The notes under the pieces: generated by a model
The model's input: only the letters and a program-made list of their open reading frames with translations
Told to the model about the DNA's origin: nothing
Databases searched by the model: none
Part shown: piece after piece, positions 29,714-37,528 of the stretch
Position numbering within the stretch: position 1 is the first letter of the stretch
How the letters are laid out: each line of letters opens with the position of its first letter
Assembly: GCA_928724745.1 (NCBI GenBank)
Contig: CAKMXJ010000037.1
Location: 1,178,001 to 1,242,000 of the forward strand
Direction of reading: 5' to 3'
Source: Anthracocystis setariae
Lineage: Eukaryota; Basidiomycota; Ustilaginomycetes; Ustilaginales; Ustilaginaceae
DNA length: 64,000 nucleotides
Translations under genes and position numbers: made by a program

Positions 29714-30742
29714 ATGTCCGGCCTCAACAACATCTCGACGATCGTCTCAACAGACCAGCCGCCAATATCCAAGTTTGTTGTCGCTTCTTTCTACGGTGCA
29801 TCCGCAGACCGGCCTGAGCCTACAAGCGGACAAGATGACCAAGCCTCTCCCCAATTGACAGCGAATGGACACGAAGCTGAGAACGATGCAGCCCCAATGC
29901 GTTGGACCGTCGTCCTGGGTTGCGATGGTAAGTGGTGGGGCGCACGTATTCAAGAAGCTGATTTGCATCATCTCACTGGCTCGACACAGCACGACGATCA
30001 CCGAGCACTCCAAGCTTTCTCCACACGGATCCGATCGGCGTTTCAGCGCAAAAGCGTCCTCTTCGGCGTCAAAGCCACCATCGCTTGCAACCCTGCAACC
30101 ACCTGGAAGCACATCAAACTGTACATCGATTTGGAGCACGAACCCGTGCAGATCAAGCTGACCCGATTCGACACCGAACTGGCGCTCACATGGAGCACGA
30201 GGATCATCTTCAAGTGTGAATGTCTCTCTTCCTCCTCCTCCTCCTCCTCCTCCTCCTCCTCCTCTCCCCCCACGGGTGTGTCGTCGTTCGAGGTGGAACA
30301 GCTAAAAGTTAGGCTCGAAGCGACACAACAGGCGTTGCGGGAGGAACGGCACAAGTATCGGTCGCTTCTAGCTGCGCCTTCAGCTTTCAATACGCGATCC
30401 GGCAAACGTCCAGTCGTGGGTCTCACACCACGCTTCCCAACCACCTCGCAGCAGCAGCGATCACAAGCTCTACCCTCCTCATCACTTTCTTCGTCGAGCA
30501 GAGGGGGGGAGAAGAGTGGCCTGGCCAGCAGCAGTTCTGGTTTGGGTCCAAGCTCTGATGATGTGCCCGACAACTCGCAAAGGTCCAGATCATGGAGTAG
30601 GACGCTATCCCTCGTGAATCCTACTCGAGTACAGCGTGCTGATCCAAGCGAAAACGACGAATTTATCGGAGACGATGAGCAGGATCAAGACTTTCTCGCT
30701 TCGCAACAACAGGCTAGAAGTCTTAAGAGACAAGCTGGTTGA
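29714..30742 (+). CDS. Probable XRCC4/Lif1-like non-homologous end-joining factor
   Basis: 342 aa from ATG 29714; ATGs at 29666 and 29420 in the same frame would add 16 or 98 residues. The choice rests on the XRCC4 layout, where the first beta strand starts within about ten residues. Seen: a globular head (about 1-165) with ISTIVSTDQPPISKFVVASF, RWTVVLGCDGKWWGARIQEADL, LQAFSTRIRSAFQ and VQIKLTRFDTEL. A serine run (about 14 residues) is followed by a coiled coil (SFEVEQLKVRLEATQQALRE, then ERHKYRSLL) and a disordered basic/acidic tail with Ser-Gln sites. XRCC4 has the same order: a head with a W.V.L.DG...W pattern, then a long coiled coil that binds ligase IV. The match is by pattern, not by alignment, so another XRCC4/XLF/PAXX superfamily member or an unrelated protein remains possible. 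Confidence 0.5.
   Translation: MSGLNNISTIVSTDQPPISKFVVASFYGASADRPEPTSGQDDQASPQLTANGHEAENDAAPMRWTVVLGCDGKWWGARIQEADLHHLTGSTQHDDHRALQAFSTRIRSAFQRKSVLFGVKATIACNPATTWKHIKLYIDLEHEPVQIKLTRFDTELALTWSTRIIFKCECLSSSSSSSSSSSSSPPTGVSSFEVEQLKVRLEATQQALREERHKYRSLLAAPSAFNTRSGKRPVVGLTPRFPTTSQQQRSQALPSSSLSSSSRGGEKSGLASSSSGLGPSSDDVPDNSQRSRSWSRTLSLVNPTRVQRADPSENDEFIGDDEQDQDFLASQQQARSLKRQAG
30229..30265. repeat. (TCC)n trinucleotide run in the XRCC4-like gene
   Basis: A TCC/CTC triplet run coding about 14 serines between the head domain and the coiled coil. Length variation here would change linker length without shifting frame. Confidence 0.9.
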
Positions 30743-30993
30743 CTACAGAAGCAGAACATATCAGATACTGTAGTAAAGTATTTTCTGCACCTCAATTTTT
30801 ATCGCTTTGTTTTTTTGGTGTTGATTTTCGTGAATGGACCCTTGAAAAAAAAAATAAGATCCCGAAAACGTTTCCGCCTCCACACCGCACAATTCACTCA
30901 GGAATCCGCTCTTCTTGTTTGATCGCTCTGTTCTTGTTGTTCTTCCACCATCTCGTTGCGAATCTTTGCTTGCGGCACGCACGCTGCGGGATC

Positions 30994-31653
30994 ATGTCAG
31001 CGCCACCTGGACGTTCTGCCACCGTAACAGGTCTAAGTGGACGTGTACATGCGCTCAAGTTCATGCAACGTGCCTTTCCCTCCCCCTCCCCCTCATCCAC
31101 TCCTACCAAGCCTACTTCCAACCCGGCATCGTCCTCGTCGACCCCGACCGCATCCCCTTCGCTACGCCCGGTGGCAGAGGCACACGCAGAGGCACACGAC
31201 GAACAGTGGTCACTCTCCCCCGCAGCGATTGCGAAATTGAGAGCAAAGGCCCAAGAAAAGGCGGAACAAGGTGCAGTTAAGATCGATCACCACGCTGGAT
31301 TCGACGCTTGGCTGATCGAGAGGGAGAAGCAGCAGGACACTTCAGGTTCCGATAGGAAAAGTCAGAGGCAGAGTTTTGGGACACTCGACAAGAAGGTGCA
31401 AGACGACGAACAGGACGAGGGCAAGAAGCGTAGTAGGGCTAGTGAAGACGAGGAACCCGACTTGGAATCCGACAACGAGGACGACAGCAATAACAAGTCG
31501 AAACGGTTCGTCAAGCCTGGTAGCGCCAAGGGTCGCAAGGATCAGTCGAGTCCATCCAGCGCTAAAAAGGCAAAGCACGCTAAGAAGGACCAAGACAAGG
31601 TTGTGTTTGCTCGCAAGCGCGGTGGCAAGCAAGGCATTTCCGGAGGACGGTAG
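30994..31653 (+). CDS. MPP6/MPHOSPH6-like nuclear exosome cofactor
   Basis: 219 aa. The N-terminal signature GLSGRVHALKFMQRAF (from about residue 14) matches the short motif by which Mpp6 docks on Rrp40 of the nuclear exosome and helps recruit the Mtr4 helicase. The middle has EQWSLSPAAIAKLRAKAQEK, corresponding to the conserved Trp-containing helix, and the tail is Lys/Asp/Glu-rich, ending KRGGKQGISGGR. This fits an RNA-binding nuclear protein. ATG 30994 is the first that places the motif at the N-terminus; the frame is open upstream to 30739 but reads into AT-rich leader. The stop is 5 nt before the GPI2 start. Confidence 0.75.
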   Translation: MSAPPGRSATVTGLSGRVHALKFMQRAFPSPSPSSTPTKPTSNPASSSSTPTASPSLRPVAEAHAEAHDEQWSLSPAAIAKLRAKAQEKAEQGAVKIDHHAGFDAWLIEREKQQDTSGSDRKSQRQSFGTLDKKVQDDEQDEGKKRSRASEDEEPDLESDNEDDSNNKSKRFVKPGSAKGRKDQSSPSSAKKAKHAKKDQDKVVFARKRGGKQGISGGR

Positions 31654-31658
31654 ACACG

Positions 31659-32549
31659 ATGGTCTCGACACCAACAGACACGTTTGAAAAAGTGCTCTGG
31701 CGCAAGCAACGCTATCCCGACAATCACGTACCCAACAGCTTCCTTTCGGATCTACGTACCAACTCGCAAGTCACGCTCCCGAGTTTCGCCGAACTGGTCC
31801 AGGCGAGTTTGAGAGTTTCCGCGCGTTTCCTCAGTGTCGTGCTGTTTTGCCTGTTGTTCGTGCATCTGCATTTGGCGACACTGGATGCGGAGCTGCTGTT
31901 GATAGGCATGGTGGGCTTCTCTCTCATTTCCTCTGCTTTCACTCGTCGCCACCAGTATGGTAGTCCACTGAGGGGGAGGGGGAGGAGGAGAGTGGGTGGC
32001 GTGTTGGCAAACATAATCATGGGGCTCGTACTCCTTGCAGTTTCACCGGTATTAAGCACGCTAACGGAAGCCACGACAAGCGATAGCATCTGGGCACTTG
32101 CTGCAATGCTCTTCGCCCTCCACCTCGCGCTCGCTGACTACACCTCGAATCCAAACCCACCTCACCGGCTACAAGGCAAACTCAGCAACACCCTCTCGTT
32201 CAACGCCGCCATCTCGGCCTCGGTGGTCCTGGCTAGCAGACTCAACACGAACCTCGACACATTCACGCTGCTCACACTTGCCATCGTCCTGTTCGCCCCG
32301 TCCACATCTCCACGCGCGGAGCATGTGCATTTTGCCACGGCGTATGTGGCTACCATGGTGGTGGCGGCGAGTTTTGTTATGCAGGCGTGGTTACGCGTGG
32401 TGGTGGTATGGACCAATGTTGTGGTGGTATTCGTATCGGTGGTGTGTCCGTGGTGGATCAGGTCGGCACAGGCATGGAAGTTGGAGATCTCCGGTCCGTG
32501 GGATCCAGCCGAACCCATTTTGAGCGCCACCACCACTTGCCTGCACTAA
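31659..32549 (+). CDS. GPI2: GPI-GlcNAc transferase subunit GPI2/PIG-C
   Basis: 296-aa multi-pass ER membrane subunit of the enzyme that starts GPI-anchor synthesis by moving GlcNAc from UDP-GlcNAc to phosphatidylinositol. The N-terminal signature FEKVLWRKQRYPDNHVPNSF followed by LSDLRTNSQV is the most conserved PIG-C block. About eight hydrophobic helices follow, with HLALADYTSNPNPPHRLQGK and a LSFNAAISASVVLASRL block in the middle, as in the family. Length equals the roughly 300 aa usual for PIG-C. No intron. The ATG sits 5 nt after the MPP6 stop and there is no later ATG that keeps the signature. Convergent with EXO5, only 8 nt between stops. Confidence 0.88.
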   Translation: MVSTPTDTFEKVLWRKQRYPDNHVPNSFLSDLRTNSQVTLPSFAELVQASLRVSARFLSVVLFCLLFVHLHLATLDAELLLIGMVGFSLISSAFTRRHQYGSPLRGRGRRRVGGVLANIIMGLVLLAVSPVLSTLTEATTSDSIWALAAMLFALHLALADYTSNPNPPHRLQGKLSNTLSFNAAISASVVLASRLNTNLDTFTLLTLAIVLFAPSTSPRAEHVHFATAYVATMVVAASFVMQAWLRVVVVWTNVVVVFVSVVCPWWIRSAQAWKLEISGPWDPAEPILSATTTCLH

Positions 32550-32557
32550 CTTGTTGG

Positions 32558-34066
32558 CTACCAATCGAGAACATTCCCAGATGCATCTACCACCGTCATA
32601 GTTTCCGGAGTTAAAGTCGACCAAAATTCCTCCTCCTCTTCCTCTGTGCGAACTTTGTGTTGTGAGTGAGTGGGTAGTGCTGATTGAGAGGAGCGCCATT
32701 CGCACTGTTGTTGCCATTCGCAGTTCCAGCATCGACGTGTTTGGGCTAGGCTGACGCCGATAAGTGGACGCGTTCCTTTGTACAGCGGGAGCATCTTGTC
32801 TAGATAGCTCGTGACGGTGGCAGGCGTGTGTGTGAATGTCACTGTGGCTAGGATCGGTGCTGAGGCTGTGCCTCGTGCTTGTCGACGGTAGGTCAATGCG
32901 AGTTCGTCTTGAATCACCACCCCGCTCCCTCCTCCCAACCTAGCATGGTCGATCAGCTCCCTCAACCCTGTCTCAAGCAAAACTCGGATATCATCCAACG
33001 CAGAACCATCGACCGCAAACTCGGCAAGCGTGGCGTCCCAACTGTGACACACGCTGATCATGTCGCCAACGAATGCGGGCGAGAGTGGCCGGCTCGCGTC
33101 AAGGTCCAGCGCTTTGAACGTGGCAGTCCAATTCATCGGAGTTGCATGTGGATCGAGCCCAGCAATGGGAGGACTGGTGAATGTTGGCTGGGAAGACGAG
33201 ATCGCACCGAGGAGGAGCCCATCGAACAGCCGTTTGTAGATCATGCATTGCATGCGTGCGCTAAACTGGTCTTCTTCCGACGGCAACCATGGCGAGATTC
33301 TCGTCTTGGTGTCGCTCAAAAAGTAGCCCCACCCTTGTCGACCATCCTCCTGCTTCCTCGGTTTCTCTGTTGGTTCTTGCTTCGTCGCTTCGGTCTGAGA
33401 GGACGAGAAGAATGAGGTGATTGTCTTGGATCCAATGGGTTTCTTTGGCGACGGGTCTTTACGTAATTGAGCTTTCTTCCATTCGTCCTGGCTTGCCCAC
33501 TTTTTCCCTCTCGCCTCCCCTTCCCCGTTTTGCTCCCCTCCCAGCGGCAGAGCTCGTTTCTCGATCTCGTCCACCACGCCCATGACGAATTCTCCATCCA
33601 CCCACCCGTACACCGGGATCTCCCTCACACACGCCTTCCCCTTCCCCTTCGCATTCCCCACTTCGAGCTGCAGCAACCCCTTAACATCGCACCACAGATT
33701 AAGCAGCCGCAACGCCCATCTATCCTCCTGCGTCTCTGTCTCGACGACCACTTGGACTGGCGCGACCTCCTTTTCCAGCACAGTGTGCACCGCCTTTCCC
33801 GCGCTGAGCGTTGCGTCCTTTTCGAGAACGAGTTCGGTGGATGGGGCGATTGTGGTTCCAGCGGGGGTGACGATTGAGGTGGGACGGAGAGAGGGTGGAA
33901 GGTGGGAGAGCGAGAGAATACTGTACTGGTAATTGTATTCGCACCAGGAGGGGCCGACCAGGTCCGAGACGCTGAGATAGCCTTTGCGAGCAAAGTAATC
34001 CGGAAGTGAGGAGGGCGGGTTTCTTGTCCGGGAGCGACGGCGCTCGCTTTGTGCATTCATGGTCAT
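32558..34066 (-). CDS. EXO5: Exonuclease V (EXO5/Dem1 family), Fe-S nuclease
   Basis: 502 aa (500 if the second ATG at 34060 is used). Exo5 enzymes are single-strand-specific bidirectional exonucleases of the PD-(D/E)XK class carrying a 4Fe-4S cluster; the yeast enzyme (Dem1) maintains mitochondrial DNA, the human one aids nuclear repair. Seen: SVSDLVGPSWCEYNYQYSIL (first cluster Cys), SAGKAVHTVLEKE, then VYGWVDGEFVMGVVDEIEKR, a nuclease-core block with acidic residues. DTKTRISPWLPSEEDQFSAR follows, and the C-terminal cluster ligands are C-x2-C-x5-C (RRCWNCEWQQQCEWR). A Gln/Lys-rich insert lies between core blocks. There is no obvious mitochondrial presequence apart from a short Arg-rich start. 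Divergent from the gene at 34377. Confidence 0.87.
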   Translation of the reverse strand: MTMNAQSERRRSRTRNPPSSLPDYFARKGYLSVSDLVGPSWCEYNYQYSILSLSHLPPSLRPTSIVTPAGTTIAPSTELVLEKDATLSAGKAVHTVLEKEVAPVQVVVETETQEDRWALRLLNLWCDVKGLLQLEVGNAKGKGKACVREIPVYGWVDGEFVMGVVDEIEKRALPLGGEQNGEGEARGKKWASQDEWKKAQLRKDPSPKKPIGSKTITSFFSSSQTEATKQEPTEKPRKQEDGRQGWGYFLSDTKTRISPWLPSEEDQFSARMQCMIYKRLFDGLLLGAISSSQPTFTSPPIAGLDPHATPMNWTATFKALDLDASRPLSPAFVGDMISVCHSWDATLAEFAVDGSALDDIRVLLETGLRELIDHARLGGGSGVVIQDELALTYRRQARGTASAPILATVTFTHTPATVTSYLDKMLPLYKGTRPLIGVSLAQTRRCWNCEWQQQCEWRSSQSALPTHSQHKVRTEEEEEEFWSTLTPETMTVVDASGNVLDW

Positions 34067-34376
34067 GTGGTAGGCCTTGGAGATGAACTGCTCATGGTGA
34101 GTGGTGAGGGTGGTTGCGTTGATGTGGTAGTGATATGGTGGTGGTGGAAGGAGAGGATGTTGTTGTTGTTGTTGTTGTGTCCTGGTGCCAAGCGGGGAAG
34201 TGTGGAGGCGCAATTCAACGGCGGTTTTGGCAGCTCAGCTTTCGGCGAATTTATCGCTCCACAAAATCGCCTTTTTTGGACCCTTTTTTTTTGGTCCAAC
34301 GCAACACTTGACAGTTCTTCTCGTCCCATCATCTCATCCTCAACTCCCGCCACCACACCCTTCTCCTCACACCGAC
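34067..34376. promoter_or_regulatory. Bidirectional promoter region, EXO5 / 34377 gene
   Basis: 310 bp between divergent ATGs. It contains an AAC/GTT triplet run (about 34159-34176) and a T-run near 34284-34291. The open frame over the triplet run lacks an ATG. Confidence 0.5.
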
Positions 34377-35333
34377 ATGCAACGACCACCTCACACATCC
34401 AACTCAACCTCCTCCACATCAACCCTACCAACAGAAACCCGCCATGCACTTCGCTCCATCCTCACCTCTCTCCTCCTCTCCACACCGCCCACGCTCATCG
34501 GCGACCAAATCTCATCGGACCTCGTTATGCGTCACCGCATGCTCTCCCTCCCTTCCACCATCCCGCTCGCACACGATCTTGCCGAACACCCTCTCCCCTC
34601 CACCACCTCCGCCTCGCTTTCGGACAAGGACCGGATCGAATCCCAAGTCAACTTCTTCTCCTACCTTTCCCGCCCACCCATCGAGCTGAGCATCGACAGC
34701 GCAAACACACACGAAGCAGCCAACCACCTCTTCCAGCGCAGAGTCGAGGCAGTCAACATCGCGATGGAGTCAGAGCGCGATCCGCTGGATCTCGACGCGT
34801 ATGCGGTGTGGTGTAAGCGCGAGTGGGAACGAGATGGGAGGTGGTGTGTAGTGTTTCCCGAAACGGCGAGCTCGATGCGGTTGTGTATGATGCTCGTCAA
34901 CGGACAGGGCGAGGGGGATGTGAAGCTGGATAACCTCTTCATCGTCGAAGAGTGGGGTGACGTGGCTCGGCAGCAAGGTTTGCATGTGTGGAACGAGGCA
35001 TGCGGTAGGCGTGGAATCGAGGCTAACTCTCTGGCTGCCGAGAAGAAGCAGACGGAAGGAGGAGCAGAGTATATTGCGGATGCGGACGATTTCTGGGCCG
35101 GCTATTCGGACGAAGAAGAACAAGAATCAAATGATCAAGTACAATTGTCCTCGCTCAACGCCAACCAAACCCACGAGGCAGCGACGATACAAACACAACA
35201 ACAAGATGCGATACGAGATATCATCAAAGGCGCATACACACTCTACCGCTCCCACCACACCAACTCCTCCCCCATCGAAGCCCATCAATCCTTCCTGGCA
35301 CTCGTCCAGTCTACAATTTCACCCTCAACTTGA
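34377..35333 (+). CDS. Conserved-looking fungal protein of unknown function, 318 aa
   Basis: I cannot assign a family. The first 70 residues are Ser/Thr/Pro-rich. The centre (about 80-220) looks globular: VNFFSYLSRPPIELSIDSAN, LDLDAYAVWCKREWERDGRW, CVVFPETASSMRLCMMLVNG, then LFIVEEWGDVARQQGLHVWN. A short acidic motif DADDFWAGYSDEEEQE follows; I have the impression that similar DDFW motifs occur in uncharacterised basidiomycete proteins, but this is memory, not a search. The C-terminus is helical. No signal peptide, membrane segment or intron. First ATG used. An 11-nt G run lies 55 nt after the stop. Confidence 0.65.
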   Translation: MQRPPHTSNSTSSTSTLPTETRHALRSILTSLLLSTPPTLIGDQISSDLVMRHRMLSLPSTIPLAHDLAEHPLPSTTSASLSDKDRIESQVNFFSYLSRPPIELSIDSANTHEAANHLFQRRVEAVNIAMESERDPLDLDAYAVWCKREWERDGRWCVVFPETASSMRLCMMLVNGQGEGDVKLDNLFIVEEWGDVARQQGLHVWNEACGRRGIEANSLAAEKKQTEGGAEYIADADDFWAGYSDEEEQESNDQVQLSSLNANQTHEAATIQTQQQDAIRDIIKGAYTLYRSHHTNSSPIEAHQSFLALVQSTISPST

Positions 35334-35411
35334 TTTCCACAGCAACGTGTCAGATCTTGAATCGGGTCATGGAAGTTTACAAAACGCGGGGGGGGGGGCG
35401 GCTACAACACT

Positions 35412-36935
35412 CTAGAAGGTGGGCCCAGTTTGGTGGTTGACGCTAAACTTGGTCGGGTCTACCTTCGCATACGTCTTGACGAGCTGATCGAACCACCCGT
35501 ACGACTGGAACGTTTTCTGGGTAGCGTCGACTTCGTTCAGGAACAACGGCAGAGCTTGACTGCTCGGATTGTTCTGCAGGAACTCGAACCTCTTCTGATC
35601 GAACTCGACGGGGAACGACGTCGTGCCATTGGCGAGGATGGTGGAGAAGAGCCAATGCATGTAGTTGCTGCCTTTGGGTGGGGAGAGTGCGTTGCCGCCG
35701 TTGGCATAGCCTTGGTCGATCTGGGTGGTGCCGACAGGGGTGAGGCAGAGGAAGCCTGAGTCGAGGGTGGCTTCGTTGTCGAGCATGAACTCCCTTGCGT
35801 TGTTCCACAGGGTTAACCAGCTCGAAGGCAGGTCTTTTACGACGGGGATGGAGAGCGAAACGCTAGGCGTGGTGCGGGTGGAGGAGGGGTAGAGCGAGCC
35901 GCCCATCCATTTGTATGCTTGGGTTGGTTTCCAGCCCAGCGGTGTGGTGGCGGCTGCATCGAGGTAGCTCATCGCTTCGGTGTTGATGATGGCGCCCGGG
36001 ATGGTGAGGAAGTCTTTGAACGCTTGGTTGAAGTCGGCCTGCGTGCCTTTGTAGAAGACATACGCAATCCCAAGCCAGACAGGCACACCCGATTGCTTGG
36101 TGTACCCGACATTCGACAACAACGTCGCATTCGGATCGTCGGCGTTGAGTACGAATCGTTCGGTGGCTTGCACCATCTGCGACATGCCCAACGCGTCGAG
36201 CGTGGTGATGGTGCCACCCCACCAGAGCTTCTCGGAGTTCGTACCGGTGGGGAAAGCTTTGAGGTGGTAATTTGTGACGATGCCGAAACGACCTCCGCCG
36301 CCTTTGATTGCGCGGAGGAGGTCAGGGTCGGTGGTGGCGTCGACATGCTTGATCTCGCCATCCACCATGACCACGTCAGCGGAGACCAGCCCGTCACAGG
36401 CGTATCCGTACTGTGACGAGAGGAGACTAAGTCCGCCACCGAGGATCAAACCTGTCCCGACGTGTTCAACTCGACCGCCCATGGGAGATACGCCATACTC
36501 CTCAGCCGCCTTGTATACATCCCCCCACCGCATTCCCGCTTCTACGGAGACCGTCGACGTTGCCGGATCGAAAGCAAACGCGGTCATTTGGGAGAAATCG
36601 ATCAACACGCCGCCAGAGACACTGTCCCAACCAGCCATGCCCGTATGGCCACCCGCACGGACGGCGTAGTTGGCACCGTTCGCGAACACCGCCCGCATCG
36701 TGGTCGATACATCGTCCGTCGTGCGCGGCTGCACGATGCATGCTGGCGCGAGGATGTTGTTGAGTGGGTTGAAGCCGGCGTATTGCGCCGCGGTATAGAC
36801 GGTCGTGTTGGAGGTGGGGGTAAGCACTAGGTTGGATTGGAGTGCGTCGGTGATGTCTTCGCACACGTTCGTGGCTGCAGTTGACATGACCATGATCGTC
36901 ATCCCGACCACGGTGGTGAGTATACTAATGCGCAT
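35412..36935 (-). CDS. Secreted FAD-linked (PCMH-type) oxidoreductase
   Basis: 507 aa with an N-terminal hydrophobic signal peptide (about 1-22; MRISILTTVVGMTIMVMSTA). The FAD-binding PCMH domain (about 65-235) contains the flavin-linking His in VRAGGHTGMAGW and GVLIDFSQM. It continues with VGTGLILGGGLSLLSSQYGY and ACDGLVSADVVMVDGEI. The second flavin-linking Cys of berberine-bridge enzymes is not evident at the expected place (GGRVEHVGTG), so a single covalent link is likely. The C-terminus FSVNHQTGPTF matches the closing motif of this fungal group. Family members oxidise alcohols, sugars or alkaloids; substrate unknown. No intron. A TATA box lies 60 bp upstream, unusual among these genes and consistent with inducible expression. 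Confidence 0.83.
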   Translation of the reverse strand: MRISILTTVVGMTIMVMSTAATNVCEDITDALQSNLVLTPTSNTTVYTAAQYAGFNPLNNILAPACIVQPRTTDDVSTTMRAVFANGANYAVRAGGHTGMAGWDSVSGGVLIDFSQMTAFAFDPATSTVSVEAGMRWGDVYKAAEEYGVSPMGGRVEHVGTGLILGGGLSLLSSQYGYACDGLVSADVVMVDGEIKHVDATTDPDLLRAIKGGGGRFGIVTNYHLKAFPTGTNSEKLWWGGTITTLDALGMSQMVQATERFVLNADDPNATLLSNVGYTKQSGVPVWLGIAYVFYKGTQADFNQAFKDFLTIPGAIINTEAMSYLDAAATTPLGWKPTQAYKWMGGSLYPSSTRTTPSVSLSIPVVKDLPSSWLTLWNNAREFMLDNEATLDSGFLCLTPVGTTQIDQGYANGGNALSPPKGSNYMHWLFSTILANGTTSFPVEFDQKRFEFLQNNPSSQALPLFLNEVDATQKTFQSYGWFDQLVKTYAKVDPTKFSVNHQTGPTF

Positions 36936-37528
36936 CTTGGACGAAAAACTTTGGCCGTACCATCATAATTCTTAGGACTCCAAAAACCCATTCCCTTTTA
37001 TAACCCCCCTCCCCCCTCCCTCTTCCCCCCCCCCTTTCCCCTTGCCAGCAAGTCGTAAACAGCAAGGTTAACCATCAAGCTCACCAAGAACAATAAAGAG
37101 TTGATTCATTCATTCATTCATTCATTCATTTCCATACTGCATCAGTGCCGTGGGAACAATAGAAAGAACCCCTTCCGCGCATAAAGTGGTTTCCTTTTTT
37201 TTTTTGTTTCGAAAACCAACCCAAAAAATTGGAAAGATTTCAAAACCCCCAATTCTACGGTCAAAGGCCTCAGTTCCTCCTCTCTCTAACCGAACTTGCA
37301 AACACCGGCACCAGTTATCACCACCACCACCACCACCACCCCCGGGGCCCCTGAGCAAAGCGTACATCCACACGGCCGCTCCTTAGCACCAACCCGACTC
37401 TCTCTCTCTCTCTCACACACACAGCACACAGGGGAACATCGCACCATTTTAAAAAAAAAAAAAAAAAAAAAAACAACACGCGATATTTCGATAAACATCT
37501 TTGAACCCAAACCTAACTAACTAACTAA
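36936..37528. other. Simple-repeat-rich intergenic region, SNX41 / FAD oxidoreductase
   Basis: 593 bp with a C-rich tract (about 37004-37040), a (TTCA)n run (about 37104-37130), a CAC run (about 37321-37340), CT/CA tracts (about 37397-37430), a 23-nt A run (37451-37473) and (CTAA)n next to the SNX41 stop. No gene. Confidence 0.7.
36995..37002 (-). promoter_or_regulatory. TATA box of the FAD oxidoreductase gene
   Basis: TATAAAAG on the minus strand, 60-67 bp upstream of the ATG at 36935. It is followed further upstream by a long pyrimidine/purine-asymmetric tract (about 37004-37040). It is the clearest TATA element I saw in the window. Confidence 0.6.

Noticed and set aside
29927..29988. Possible 62-nt intron (GTAAGT..ACAG) inside the XRCC4-like gene
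   Set aside because: Removal shifts the frame and deletes the W...E.D segment that supports the family call.
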